Assembly: GCA_024638465.1 (NCBI GenBank)
Contig: JAHEKF010000001.1
Span: 62,001-126,000, forward strand
DNA: 64,000 bases
Source: Rhodospirillaceae bacterium
GTDB taxonomy: Bacteria; Pseudomonadota; Gammaproteobacteria; Steroidobacterales; Rariloculaceae
Direction: 5' to 3'
Shown piece after piece: positions 1 to 10,502 of this stretch. Position 1 is the first letter of the stretch. Every line of letters starts with the position of its first letter. Both the position numbers and the translations under genes were made by a program. The notes beneath the pieces were generated by a model, which saw only the letters and a list, made by a program, of their open reading frames with translations, was not told the origin of the DNA and did not search any database.

Positions 1-658
1 GGCCGTCCAGTCCCGTCTCGGCGAGGTACTCGTCGAGATTCGGTAACAGAAAGGATTCGTTATAGAACATCGGCTTCGGCGAGCTGATCGCTCGTTCGAT
101 CAGCTTTTGCTCCATCGCGACATCCGGTTTGAGATAGAGAATCAGCGTATTCTCCGCGAGTACGCGGACGCTCTCGGCATCCTGTAGCTCGCAGATGCTG
201 CCGCCGGAATCGTTGATGAAATGCGCGTAGCCGTAAATCTCATGCGCCTTGTCGATAAAATCCGCTACATCGCACATGGCTCCGATCTCGGCCTCCCGGT
301 GCAGTCGCTGCCGGTGCAGGAACTCGTCGACCGGCAATCCGCCCAGATCTGCGCGGCCGATCTTGCCGAGGAAACTCGCGACGGGCGCTAGGTTGTGTAC
401 GGTGATATTGCTGGCGATGTAGATCGAATCGCTGCGCAGGAGATCGCGCAGGAAGTCGACCTGCATCGCCTGCCGCTTGATGTTGTCGAGGATCGGCTCG
501 ACGAGATATTTCGTGCCGATACGATAGTCGCCCGAGTAATGGAACCATTCCTCATGCGGCATTTTGTAAGCGAGAGTGGTCTTGCCTACGCCCGACATCC
601 CCAGCAGCGTAATGGCCTTGTGGGGGCTCGCCAGGAATTCTGCCGCTGTCATCTTCAT
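1..658 (-). CDS. P-loop ATPase/kinase-like protein (3' end truncated at window edge)
   Basis: Minus-strand frame from ATG at 658 reads MKMTAAEFLASPHKAITLLGMSGVGKTTLAYKMPHEEWFHYSGDYRIGTKYLVEPILDN... with Walker A GMSGVGKTT. Open to position 1; absent from the ORF track because no stop lies in the window. Confidence 0.8.
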   Translation of the reverse strand, partial: MKMTAAEFLASPHKAITLLGMSGVGKTTLAYKMPHEEWFHYSGDYRIGTKYLVEPILDNIKRQAMQVDFLRDLLRSDSIYIASNITVHNLAPVASFLGKIGRADLGGLPVDEFLHRQRLHREAEIGAMCDVADFIDKAHEIYGYAHFINDSGGSICELQDAESVRVLAENTLILYLKPDVAMEQKLIERAISSPKPMFYNESFLLPNLDEYLAETGLDG

Positions 659-727
659 CGCGTCGTCCGCTGGTTGGGGCTGGCGTGATTATACGGTCGT
701 TGCCGTTCAGCGTAGCGAAAGAATGTC

Positions 728-3700
728 ATGACGTTCGACCCGGGTTTCTCGTATCCTAGTCGGATGCCCCCTGCCAGCTTCCATCCCGCCGTGTCGCGCT
801 GGTTCGAGCGCGAGTTCGAAGCATCGACGCGGGTTCAGGAACGTGCCTGGCCGGCGATCGGCAGCGGCTCGCACACCCTGATCACGGCGCCGACAGGATC
901 CGGCAAGACGCTGGCAGCATTTCTTTCCGTCATCGACGATCTCGTCAGGCAGGCGCTCGACGGTGATCTGGCTGACACAACGCAGGTGCTGTACGTCTCG
1001 CCGCTTAAGGCGCTGTCCAACGACATTCACAAGAACCTGAAAGCCCCGCTCGCGGGTATCCGCAATGAACTGCTCGAAAGCGGCGAGCCCGATGCACCGA
1101 TCCGGGCCGCCGTGCGTACCGGCGATACGCCGCAGAGCGAACGTGCCCGGATGCGCAGGATACCGCCGCATATACTCGTCACAACGCCCGAATCGCTTTA
1201 CATCCTGCTGACATCGGAATCCGGACGCCGGATTCTTGCCGGCGTCAAGACCGTCATCGTGGACGAGATCCACGCCGTTGCCGGCAACAAGCGCGGCGCA
1301 CATTTGTCGCTGTCGCTCGAGCGGCTGACGGCGCTGTGCGGCCGCGAGCCAACGCGTGTTGGCATTTCCGCGACGAGCAAGCCGATCGACACGATGGTCG
1401 CATTCCTGACGGGCGTCGGGCGGGGCACCTGCACCGTTATCGACGACGGTCACGCGCGTGACCGCGACCTGCAACTCGAACTGCCGCAGTCGCCGCTGGA
1501 GGCGATCATGGCGAACGAGGTATGGGCTGAGATCTACGATCGACTCGCCGAACTGATCGACCAGCACCGTACGACGCTCGTGTTCGTCAATACGCGACGT
1601 CTGGCCGAGCGGCTCGCTCGACATCTGGCGGAGCGATGCGGCGAGGATTTCGTTACAGCGCATCACGGTAGTCTCGCGAAGGAGCATCGGCTTCGCGCCG
1701 AGGAGAATCTCAAGGCGGGTCGCCTCAAGGTGCTCGTCGCGACCGGTTCGCTCGAACTCGGCATCGACATCGGCGATGTTGATCTTGTTTGTCAGCTCGG
1801 ATCGCCGCGCGCGATATCGAAATTCCTGCAACGCGTCGGTCGCTCCGGCCATGGTGTTGATCGCCTGCCGAAAGGCAGACTTTTCCCGCTGTCAAGGGAC
1901 GAACTGGTCGAATGCGTTGCGTTGTTGGCGAGCGTGACAAGAGGCGAGCTCGACGCGACGCGGCTCTGCGAGCAGCCACTCGATGTGCTCGCGCAGCAGA
2001 TTGTCGCCGAGGTCAGCATGCGCGAGTGGCGAGTCGAGGAACTGTTCGATCGCGTGCGACTCAGCACGCCCTACCGTGATCTCGATCGCGAGACCTTTCT
2101 CAATGTCGTCAGGATGCTGGCGGACGGCTTCAGTACGCAGCGAGGCCGGCGCAGTGCCTATCTGCACTTCGATCAGGTCAATGACGTGCTGCGGCCGAGG
2201 CGCAGCGCGAGACTCACGGCGGTCACGAACGGCGGTGCGATACCCGACCAGTTCGATTACGACGTCGTTCTTCTGCCCGGCGAGTTTCAGGTCGGAACGC
2301 TCAATGAGGACTTCGCGTTCGAGAGCATGCCCGGCAACATCTTTCAGCTCGGCAACACGTCGTACCGGATACTAAAGATCACGACGGGCAAGGTCTTCGT
2401 CGAAGACGCTCATGGCCAGCCACCGACGATACCGTTCTGGTTTGGCGAGGCGCCGGGGCGTAGCGATGAGTTGTCGGATTCCGTCTCGGCGCTACGCGAG
2501 GAGATCGATACGGCGCTCTCGAACGCGAGCGTTGCGGTCGTTGCGGAGAATCTTTCCGGCGACACCGGCCTGCCACGCTCGGCAACCGAGCAGCTCGTCG
2601 AATACCTCGCCAGCGCGCGGGCCGCTTTCGATCTGATACCGACGAAATCCGAAATTGTGTTCGAGCGCTTCTTCGACGAGGCTGGCGACACGCATCTCGT
2701 CATCCACTCGCCGTACGGGTCGCGTCTGAACCGGGCCTGGGGTCTGGCGCTGCGCAAACGCTTTTGCCGGCGCTTCAATTTCGAGCTGCAGGCTGCGGCG
2801 CTCGAGGACACGATCGTGATTTCTCTGGGTGCGGTGCACAGTTTCCCGCTGGAAGAGGTTACTCGCTATCTGAACAGCAACAGCGTACGCGAGGTCCTGA
2901 CCCAGGCGCTGCTCACGGCGCCGGCCTTCCCCGGGCACTGGCGCTGGACCGCGACTATCGCACTCGCGGTCAGGCGGTTTCGAAACGGCAAGAAGCAGCC
3001 AGCGCAGTTTCAGCGTACCGATGCCGAAGATCTTCTGGCGACGGTGTTTCCGGATCAGATCGCGTGCCCGGAGAATCTCGCGGGCGAGCGGGAGATACCG
3101 GACCATCCGCTCGTCAGGCAGACGATTGCCGACTGCCTCGACGATCTCATGGACGTCGACGGTCTCGAGAAGTTACTAAAGCGCATCGAGGCGGGCGAGG
3201 TCAGAATTCAGTGTCGTGAGCTCACGAGTCCGTCGCCGCTTGCGCAGGAAGTGCTGGCCGCGAAACCGTATGCCTTCCTCGATGACGCGCCGGCGGAGGA
3301 GCGCCGGACCCTGGCGGTGCAGTCTCGTCGCTACATGACCGTTGAGCAGGCCTCCGATCTCGGCCGGCTCGATCCGGACGCAATCGCGAGGGTGTGTAGC
3401 GAAGCCTGGCCGGAGCCGCGCGACACCGACGAACTCCACGATGCTCTTGTCGTGCTCGGTTTCGTAACGGCGGAGGAGGGCCGCGGGGGACATGACGCCG
3501 ACGATTCCGGCTGGCAGCGGTGGTTCGACGAGCTTGTCGATGACGGTCGGGCGACCACCTACCGCCTGGCCCGGGGAACGACGCTCTGGGTCAGCGCCGA
3601 GCGACTGTCCGAAGTCAGCCTGGCAGCACCGGCGGGCATCGCGGGCGCCGAACTCAAAGCATTGTCCAGCGTCATTGCCGATCCGGAGACCGCGCGCGTT

Positions 3701-5122
3701 GAGCTGATTCGGAGCCGTCTCGGGGGGCTGGGCCCGATCGATGCCGCGACGCTGGCTGCGCCGCTCGAACTCGCCGCAGACGATCTCACGGCGACGCTGG
3801 TGCGGCTCGAGAGCGAAGGTTTCGCGATGCGCGGTTGCTTTTCCGTTCGCGGTGCGGGCGCTGCCAGCCCCGCAGAGGAGTGGTGCGAGCGACGCCTGCT
3901 GGCGCGAATTCATCGTTACACCCTGAAGCGATTGCGCGGCGAGATCGAACCCGTCAGCGTCGCCGACTATCAGCGCTTTCTGTTTCGCTGGCAGGGCTTG
4001 GGCACCGACAAGCGCGAGGGCGGCGAAGCGCTCGGCGCGATCCTCGGCGAGCTGCAGGGGCTGGCGCTGCCGGCCGTCGCCTGGGAGCGAGAGTTGCTGC
4101 CCGCGCGTCTCGTTGACTACGGTCCCGATCTCATCGATTCGCTGTCGAGTTCGGGAGCGATCGTCTGGTTCCGTCCGCAGAATGTTGCCGCCAGGTCTTC
4201 GCAGCGAACTCGCACCGTCGCAAGCTCGCCAATCGCGGTCGTGCCGCGCGAGGTGCTGCCATTTTGGCAAACGCTCGCCGGATCGGGTGCGGAGGTACCG
4301 CAACTCTCGTCGTCGGCAGAGCGAGTTCGCGACGCGCTGACCCGGTACGGCGCATTGTTCTTTCTCGAACTCGTGCAGCGGTCGGGTTTATTGCGCGTCC
4401 AGGTCGAAGAGGGGCTCGGCGAACTCGTTGCATGGAGTCTCGTGACGGCCGACTCGTTCAACGGCCTCCGTGCTCTCGTAACGCCGCCGAGTCAGCGGCG
4501 CGGGTTCCGAGGCCGCTCGCGGCGGCGTGGCCCGAGTTTCGATGCTGCAGGGCGCTGGGCGTTACTGGACGTGGCGTCGGTAAGAGACGACCAGGACGCC
4601 CGCGAAGCAGCCATCGAGCACGCCGCTCACACGTTGTTGCGCCGCTATGGCGTCGTCTGTCGGGCGGTGCTTGCACGAGAAAGTAACCTCCCGAGCTGGC
4701 GCGAGCTGTTGTCGGTCTATCGACGTTGGGAGGCACGCGGTGAGATTCGAGGCGGGCGTTTTGTGGACGCGCTCGGCGGCGAACAGTTCGCACTGGCCGA
4801 GGCCGTAAAGGCTTTGCGCAATGCGCGGCGCGATCCCAATCGGGGCGAATGGCAGGTGCTTTCCGCGGCCGATCCGCTGAATCTGGCCGGCGTCCTGACG
4901 CCAGGCGGGCGTGTTGCGGCCATCCACAGTCATCGGGTGCTCTATCTGGACGGCGAACCCGTCGCGCGCCTGGCAGCGGGCAAGCTCGACTGGCTCACGA
5001 CGGTGGCACCGGAGCGCAGGGTGCAGGCACAGAGCGTACTGAAGGCGGCAGCGAACGGTGCTGCGCGGTTACGCAGCCCTCGGTCACGTCTGAATGTCAG
5101 TCCGTTTCGTCCGGTTCGATAA
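728..5122 (+). CDS. lhr: Lhr-like ATP-dependent superfamily 2 helicase (start may be 764)
   Basis: 1464 aa ORF; TAPTGSGKTLAAFL (motif I), VDEIHAVAGNKRG (DEIH), ISATSKP, QRVGRSGH (motif VI); long C-terminal extension typical of Lhr. Confidence 0.9.
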   Translation: MTFDPGFSYPSRMPPASFHPAVSRWFEREFEASTRVQERAWPAIGSGSHTLITAPTGSGKTLAAFLSVIDDLVRQALDGDLADTTQVLYVSPLKALSNDIHKNLKAPLAGIRNELLESGEPDAPIRAAVRTGDTPQSERARMRRIPPHILVTTPESLYILLTSESGRRILAGVKTVIVDEIHAVAGNKRGAHLSLSLERLTALCGREPTRVGISATSKPIDTMVAFLTGVGRGTCTVIDDGHARDRDLQLELPQSPLEAIMANEVWAEIYDRLAELIDQHRTTLVFVNTRRLAERLARHLAERCGEDFVTAHHGSLAKEHRLRAEENLKAGRLKVLVATGSLELGIDIGDVDLVCQLGSPRAISKFLQRVGRSGHGVDRLPKGRLFPLSRDELVECVALLASVTRGELDATRLCEQPLDVLAQQIVAEVSMREWRVEELFDRVRLSTPYRDLDRETFLNVVRMLADGFSTQRGRRSAYLHFDQVNDVLRPRRSARLTAVTNGGAIPDQFDYDVVLLPGEFQVGTLNEDFAFESMPGNIFQLGNTSYRILKITTGKVFVEDAHGQPPTIPFWFGEAPGRSDELSDSVSALREEIDTALSNASVAVVAENLSGDTGLPRSATEQLVEYLASARAAFDLIPTKSEIVFERFFDEAGDTHLVIHSPYGSRLNRAWGLALRKRFCRRFNFELQAAALEDTIVISLGAVHSFPLEEVTRYLNSNSVREVLTQALLTAPAFPGHWRWTATIALAVRRFRNGKKQPAQFQRTDAEDLLATVFPDQIACPENLAGEREIPDHPLVRQTIADCLDDLMDVDGLEKLLKRIEAGEVRIQCRELTSPSPLAQEVLAAKPYAFLDDAPAEERRTLAVQSRRYMTVEQASDLGRLDPDAIARVCSEAWPEPRDTDELHDALVVLGFVTAEEGRGGHDADDSGWQRWFDELVDDGRATTYRLARGTTLWVSAERLSEVSLAAPAGIAGAELKALSSVIADPETARVELIRSRLGGLGPIDAATLAAPLELAADDLTATLVRLESEGFAMRGCFSVRGAGAASPAEEWCERRLLARIHRYTLKRLRGEIEPVSVADYQRFLFRWQGLGTDKREGGEALGAILGELQGLALPAVAWERELLPARLVDYGPDLIDSLSSSGAIVWFRPQNVAARSSQRTRTVASSPIAVVPREVLPFWQTLAGSGAEVPQLSSSAERVRDALTRYGALFFLELVQRSGLLRVQVEEGLGELVAWSLVTADSFNGLRALVTPPSQRRGFRGRSRRRGPSFDAAGRWALLDVASVRDDQDAREAAIEHAAHTLLRRYGVVCRAVLARESNLPSWRELLSVYRRWEARGEIRGGRFVDALGGEQFALAEAVKALRNARRDPNRGEWQVLSAADPLNLAGVLTPGGRVAAIHSHRVLYLDGEPVARLAAGKLDWLTTVAPERRVQAQSVLKAAANGAARLRSPRSRLNVSPFRPVR

Positions 5123-5197
5123 TACTCAGCGCGACTGCGATCCACGGGGACGCAGCAACCGCCAGCAGGATCGCTTGCCGCGAATTTTCAGGACTGA

Positions 5198-6676
5198 TCA
5201 CTGTCCGCCGAGTTTGTAGATGAATTCAGCGTAGGCTCGGGTTTCGTCGAAATCCGCGCCGGACGCGACTTCTTCGAACGACTCAGCGCTGATTCCGAGC
5301 AGCAGATCGCCGAGCGGAAAGCGTCGTTCGTGGCGGAGCTCGACACTCGAGACTCGCTGCTTGAATCGAGTAAAAGAATGCCGCGGGTCGTCGAAGCGAT
5401 TAATCTCGCCGTGACGCGTCAGCAATTGCCAGGAATGACGCCGTGAGGTGAAAAGCATCGCACCGACCGACACGATCTTGCCGTCCGTTCCCGACGAATA
5501 CCCAATGGGCCTTCCACGATAGCGATAGCCGTCACGATAGATGTGGTGATTATAGGCGCACCGAATGTTGGGGTTGGTATCCGTTATCGCGCTGCAGGTC
5601 GGCTCGTTGTATTCGATGTGCAGTCGAAAGCTCGCACCGCCATCGCGCCATGCGCCCCAGGTCTCCATGCCCAGCTGCGCCAGATACGCGCTCGGAAGCC
5701 CGTTCTGCTCATCTTCTCCAATCCATTGAGTATAGAAAGCGACGGGTTGGTCGAGCACGCGGAATGAATAACGAAGGTCGAATCCCGCGAGCTGATTACC
5801 CGGCTCGTTGGGATCGTCCGGGCCCGGGTTATCGCGAATTCCCGAAAGCAGATCGATGAAAGTGTCGGCGCCACAGGGTCGTCCGTCACCGCACCACTGG
5901 GCTGTGCGCGAAAGACCAATCTCGAGTCTTGGCAGCGGCTTGAATCCGATTCGCCAACCGAAAAATCGCGTTCTGGGAATATGACGATTCGATTCCATCT
6001 GGCCCATGATGAATTGCGTCGTCCACGGGCCAGCCCAGCGCAGCCAACGAATTGACGCGGGCCGGGCTTCGCGCCGCTGCACGGAAATTGCCGGAATCGG
6101 TCGCGCATTGTTGGAAAGGATCATGCTGCCGTCCCAGCCCGGTCCCCACCAGCGATCGGTTGCGCTGGCCGACACGAACCAGTTGCCTATCGCGATGCCG
6201 ATATAGGAGCCGTCCAGCCGGTTCTCCTTACCGTCTACCGGATCCGACACGCGTGTGGCTCTCACATCGAGCGCGATTCGGCCGCGTTCCCATGCCAGCC
6301 GTGCGGATACTTCATCCGATGCGCGTGGCAGAGACGCGAATCCGCGCAGACGGTCCGGTTGGCTGATTCCTCCCAGGCTGAAATCGAGGCTCGGCAGGAT
6401 GTGCGGTTCCCGGGACGGAAACACGCGCCTGAATGCGGCCGCCGTAGCCGGATCCAGCGCGGCGATGGTGCCGCTGTCTACTGCGATCCCGGCCAGAAAG
6501 ATCGGCCATCCCGTAATCGGCGCATCGATGACGCCAGCGTCGGCGAGAAGCTGGATGTCATTGCGCAGTGCGATATCGCCGGGCAGCAACAGTTCCGCGC
6601 TCGCATCTGCCGTCGCGAGCGCAAGGATGAAAACGGCGAAGATAGCTTGCGCCAGCCGGCGAGCGTCGAATGTCAT
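5198..6676 (-). CDS. Capsule assembly Wzi-like outer-membrane protein
   Basis: 492 aa with signal peptide; N-terminus LLLPGDIALRNDIQLLADAGVIDAPITGWP and aromatic-rich beta-strand pattern typical of Wzi-family proteins. Confidence 0.75.
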   Translation of the reverse strand: MTFDARRLAQAIFAVFILALATADASAELLLPGDIALRNDIQLLADAGVIDAPITGWPIFLAGIAVDSGTIAALDPATAAAFRRVFPSREPHILPSLDFSLGGISQPDRLRGFASLPRASDEVSARLAWERGRIALDVRATRVSDPVDGKENRLDGSYIGIAIGNWFVSASATDRWWGPGWDGSMILSNNARPIPAISVQRREARPASIRWLRWAGPWTTQFIMGQMESNRHIPRTRFFGWRIGFKPLPRLEIGLSRTAQWCGDGRPCGADTFIDLLSGIRDNPGPDDPNEPGNQLAGFDLRYSFRVLDQPVAFYTQWIGEDEQNGLPSAYLAQLGMETWGAWRDGGASFRLHIEYNEPTCSAITDTNPNIRCAYNHHIYRDGYRYRGRPIGYSSGTDGKIVSVGAMLFTSRRHSWQLLTRHGEINRFDDPRHSFTRFKQRVSSVELRHERRFPLGDLLLGISAESFEEVASGADFDETRAYAEFIYKLGGQ

Positions 6677-6791
6677 GCACGGGTGTCTTGCGAATAGGCG
6701 GCACCAATGTGCCGCCCTTTGCCGCCGTACGCAAGTGGTGGTTGATTGTGCATCGAGTACAATCCGTCGCGTTGTCTACCGGAGAGATTCG

Positions 6792-7850
6792 TTGAAGATT
6801 GCCGTGTTGTTCGGTGGGAGCAGCAGCGAGCGCGATGTATCTGTTGCAAGCGCTTCGAAGGTGATTGCTGCATTGCGCGAGTCCGGTCACGACGTTGTTG
6901 CCGTCGATGCCAGCCGGGGCGCGTTGCGGCGCGACGACGAGAGTGGCGTCTTGCGCGATACCGTAGATCCACTGCCGCCCGGCGAGAGCGCCGATCCCGA
7001 AGCGGAACTCGCGTCGATCGTTGCGGAACCGGCGGTTGCCGACGTCGATCTGGTCTTTCTCGCTTTGCACGGCGGCAGCGGAGAGAACGGCACGGTCCAA
7101 CGCATTCTCGAGGCCGCAAATCTCGTTTTTACCGGGACCGACTCGAGAGGCAGCGCGCTCGCGATGGACAAGAATGCGGCAAAGCTCCGTTTTCTCGAGG
7201 CCGGCGTTCCGACACCAGAGTGGCTGATGGCACCAGCAGCAGCCGAGCAGGTCGAGAAACAACTCGGTTTTCCCGTTATCGTCAAGCCGAATAGTGAAGG
7301 CTCGACGGTCGGGCTGACGCTTGTCTCCGAAGCCGCTGAGCTGCAGGCCGCTATCGACTACGCCGCGCGCTTCGATGAGCAGGTCATGCTCGAGCGTTAT
7401 ATCAGGGGAAGGGAGATTACCGTCGGGATTCTCGACGACGTGGCACTGGCCGCGGGAGAGATCATCTCGCTGACCGGTGAGATATTCGACTACACCGCGA
7501 AGTACCAGGCCGATTCCGCGAAAGAAATTTTCCCCGCCGATCTCGACGCGAGCGCAGCGACCAGGGCTCAGGAGCTGGCGCTCATCTCGCACCGCGCGCT
7601 CGGTCTTCAGTCGTACAGCCGCGTCGACTTTCGCATGGACAACGACGGCAACTTCTGGTGCCTCGAGGTCAACACACTGCCCGGCATGACACCCAACAGT
7701 CTCCTGCCGCAGTCGGCGCGCGCGCGCGGTATCCGCTATCAGGATCTGTGCGAGCGGATCTGCCTAGGCGCGCTCGCGAAGCACGCCGATGGCGACAGCC
7801 AGCCAGCCGAGCATGAACGCCATTCCGCCAATGGGAGCGACAGCGCCTAG
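6792..7850 (+). CDS. ddl: D-alanine--D-alanine ligase
   Basis: In-frame TTG start at 6792 (LKIAVLFGGSSSERDVSVASASKV...); ATP-grasp motifs (VKPNSEGSTVGLT, EVNTLPGMTPNSLLPQSARARGI). The upstream part of ORF 6255 is antisense to the wzi-like gene. Confidence 0.92.
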   Translation: MKIAVLFGGSSSERDVSVASASKVIAALRESGHDVVAVDASRGALRRDDESGVLRDTVDPLPPGESADPEAELASIVAEPAVADVDLVFLALHGGSGENGTVQRILEAANLVFTGTDSRGSALAMDKNAAKLRFLEAGVPTPEWLMAPAAAEQVEKQLGFPVIVKPNSEGSTVGLTLVSEAAELQAAIDYAARFDEQVMLERYIRGREITVGILDDVALAAGEIISLTGEIFDYTAKYQADSAKEIFPADLDASAATRAQELALISHRALGLQSYSRVDFRMDNDGNFWCLEVNTLPGMTPNSLLPQSARARGIRYQDLCERICLGALAKHADGDSQPAEHERHSANGSDSA

Positions 7851-8150
7851 CAGGGAAGGCGCGCCGAAAGCGAGCAGGTAGAGACTGCCGCAGAACAGCG
7901 GCATGCCGGCAAGGAGCAGCCAGCCGGCTGTTCTGATCAGGCCGGAGTCCGGAAAGTGCGCCGAAACGATCGCGGTCCCGAGTAATCCGAGACCGTGATA
8001 GAACTGGTACTCGACCGCTGTTGTGTAAATATCCCAGGCGCTGGCGTCAAAGCTATCGCGCAGCGCGTGGGTACCGAACGCGCCGAGCAGCGTGGCCAGG
8101 AACAACGCGACAGCGGCGGCGGCCAGTTGAATGCGCTGCGTGTTCGTCAT
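7764..8150 (-). CDS. DUF423 family small membrane protein
   Basis: 128 aa, four hydrophobic segments; FGTHALRD and YQFYHGLGLL motifs typical of DUF423/YgdD. Confidence 0.88.
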   Translation of the reverse strand: MTNTQRIQLAAAAVALFLATLLGAFGTHALRDSFDASAWDIYTTAVEYQFYHGLGLLGTAIVSAHFPDSGLIRTAGWLLLAGMPLFCGSLYLLAFGAPSLLGAVAPIGGMAFMLGWLAVAIGVLRERA

Positions 8151-8302
8151 CGCCGATTACTCCGCCGGTCTCCGCGCCGATCTTAACGCCTGGAACCGGT
8201 CCCGGGAGCCGTGAGTGATCATCACGCTATCGGTTGCAACGGCCCTTCTCTATTCTACCGCCGAAGGGGAACTCGAAAGAGCTGAACACCTGGTTCAGCG
8301 AT

Positions 8303-8527
8303 CTAGTCCCAATCGGTGTCGCCCCAGTCTTCGAGTTCCCGGCGCAGCGCCTGGCGCTCGAGCCAGTCCTCGAGGCGACGCTTGGCCGGTTTCGACCGAT
8401 CTGAAGTGCGCCAGCGCAGGTCCGTGTGGTTTTCCATCTCGTCAACGAACGTGTCCACGTCAAATTCGACATCGCCGTAAATCGCCTGGTCGTCAACTGA
8501 TTGATCCCGATATCGAGGCTTACCCAT
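8303..8527 (-). CDS. Small conserved acidic/basic protein, PA3496-like family
   Basis: 74 aa: ...KPAKRRLEDWLERQALRRELEDWGDTDWD; C-terminal R-RLED-LE-R-LRRELED pattern. Confidence 0.6.
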   Translation of the reverse strand: MGKPRYRDQSVDDQAIYGDVEFDVDTFVDEMENHTDLRWRTSDRSKPAKRRLEDWLERQALRRELEDWGDTDWD

Positions 8528-8622
8528 GATCCTTCCTCCGAAGTTGCTGCGACAGCCGGGCTACCGCAACCGTTGCAAACCACCTAGTCGATCGAGCCGT
8601 TGCGGCGGCAAACCGGCGATCC

Positions 8623-8637
8623 GGCACGGGCCGTGCC
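8623..8637. promoter_or_regulatory. Perfect palindrome GGCACGG-G-CCGTGCC upstream of the PA3496-like gene (function unknown)
   Basis: 15-nt inverted repeat, 7-bp arms, in non-coding sequence about 95 bp upstream of the minus-strand gene starting at 8527. Confidence 0.35.
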
Positions 8638-9076
8638 ATCATCGCGCAAAGTTTCAACCGCGCGCAAAGGGCGAACGAAATATAGTCTTTTTTTGGCTCG
8701 CGTCAAGAACTTTAAATCGTTAAATATCAGCTAGTTAAAACGATCTCGCAGAGTTGACGACCGCGTCACGCGGAGCGACTGCCGGCACCATTGCCAGCGC
8801 GTGTTTCGTGAGCCATTCGTGTGAGTGAGGCTGATTCCCGCCAGCTGACCAAAGCGTTATCCGGAGCGAATCCCGGGTAGTGCATCGAAATAGCGGATCG
8901 ATTGGTGATCCGCGATACTGCATCGCGGCGTGAGTCCGCAACGCGCTCGCCAGGTTCAATATGATTGCGGACATGAAGGTCGAAAGTTTCTTGCGTGGCT
9001 TTTCTGGTCAGGAGTTCGCTCCAACGATGGCCCCGCCGCTTTGTTACCAGCCAGCCCGATTCGGAGGCGATAAACC

Positions 9077-10450
9077 ATGAGTGACCGAGATGCTGTCGTC
9101 GAGCGAGAGCGCGAGGTTTGGGAAAAGCTGCGAGGGCTCACGAGCGCCGGCGACGGCCAGGGCCTGCAAACACTGCTCGAAAGCCTCGAAGCATCCGAAA
9201 CCGTCAGAGCGATCTTCCGGCTGGGTGCGGATGACCAGCGCAACCTCGTAAGTCTCCTGTCGCCCGGACCGGCGGCGGACCTTCTGGAGGATCTCCCTGA
9301 GGCGCATGCGGTCGATCTGATCGAGCGTCAGGAGATCGGACACGCGGCGGATATCGTCGAAGCGTTCTCCAGCGATCAGGGCGCGGACCTGTTGTCCGAG
9401 ATGGACTCCGACGATGCGGAAGCGATTCTGGGCGAGATGATCCCGGAGATCGCTGGTGAGGTTCGCGAACTCATCTCCTATTCGACTGATGTCGCCGGCG
9501 GGTTGATGGAGATCGAGCACTACGCCTACCCGAAAGCAGCGACGGCGAGCGATTTTCTGGGAGACCTGCGGCAGCGGCGCAAGGAACGCGCCGAGCTGCC
9601 GCAGCGACTGCTCCTGATCGACGTTCGCGGACGGCCGGTTGGCGCGGTAGAGATTGCCGACATACTGCTTGCGGATGACGATACGCGGTTGTCTTCTTTG
9701 TCGCGCCCGGTTTCATCGGTTCTGGCGACAGCATCTCTCGACGAACTGGACGACTATTTCGACCGGCACGAGACATTGGGCGCGCCGGTTGTCGACGACA
9801 ACGGTCGCCTAGTGGGTCGTGTTCGCAGAAGAGCGCTTTACGACGCTATCGCCGACCGAGATCAGGATGACTATCTGAAGCTGCAGGGTATCGTGGGCGG
9901 TGAAGAGTTGCGCGCGATGCCGGTACTGACGCGGTCGCGTCGGCGGCTGTCCTGGCTCAGTATCAACATCGTTCTCAACATCATCGCAGCGAGTGTTATC
10001 GCGTTCTTTCAGGACACCGTGAGCGCGGTGATCGCTCTCGCCGTGTTTCTGCCGATTGTCTCTGACATGAGTGGCTGCTCGGGCAACCAGGCCGTTGCCG
10101 TCAGCATGCGAGAATTGACGCTGGGTATCGTACAGCCTCGAGACGCGTTGAGAGTCTGGTGGCAGGAGGTGTCAGTCGGGCTCCTGAACGGCCTTGCTCT
10201 CGGGCTGCTGCTGTCGATCGCAACTTTTCTCTGGCAAGGCAACCCGCTGCTCGGCGCCGTTGTCGGCCTGGCGCTCGCCCTGAATACGATTATTGCCGTC
10301 TCGATCGGTGGCACCGTGCCACTGTTGCTCAAGCGCTGGCATGCAGATCCGGCCGTTGCTTCGGGCCCGGTGCTCACGACCATCACGGACATGTGCGGAT
10401 TTTTTCTGGTCCTGGGCCTCGCTACTCTCGCGCTGCCGTGGCTGATCTGA
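9077..10450 (+). CDS. mgtE: Magnesium transporter MgtE
   Basis: 457 aa: N domain (LLEDLPEAHAVDLIERQ), CBS domains, C-terminal TM domain with FLPIVSDMSGCSGNQAVAVSMRELTLG. Confidence 0.93.
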   Translation: MSDRDAVVEREREVWEKLRGLTSAGDGQGLQTLLESLEASETVRAIFRLGADDQRNLVSLLSPGPAADLLEDLPEAHAVDLIERQEIGHAADIVEAFSSDQGADLLSEMDSDDAEAILGEMIPEIAGEVRELISYSTDVAGGLMEIEHYAYPKAATASDFLGDLRQRRKERAELPQRLLLIDVRGRPVGAVEIADILLADDDTRLSSLSRPVSSVLATASLDELDDYFDRHETLGAPVVDDNGRLVGRVRRRALYDAIADRDQDDYLKLQGIVGGEELRAMPVLTRSRRRLSWLSINIVLNIIAASVIAFFQDTVSAVIALAVFLPIVSDMSGCSGNQAVAVSMRELTLGIVQPRDALRVWWQEVSVGLLNGLALGLLLSIATFLWQGNPLLGAVVGLALALNTIIAVSIGGTVPLLLKRWHADPAVASGPVLTTITDMCGFFLVLGLATLALPWLI

Positions 10451-10502
10451 CGCGGACGCTTTCGAAGTCGTATCGATCGTATCGGGGCGACCCGAAAATG
10501 CC

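Noticed and set aside
707-1852. 381-aa minus-strand ORF opposite lhr (also 3176-4303)
   Set aside because: Lies entirely within the lhr coding region on the opposite strand; composition typical of codon-bias artefacts.
8735-8974. 79-aa minus-strand ORF in the mgtE upstream region
   Set aside because: No motif similarity, no clear RBS, atypical composition; probably non-coding.
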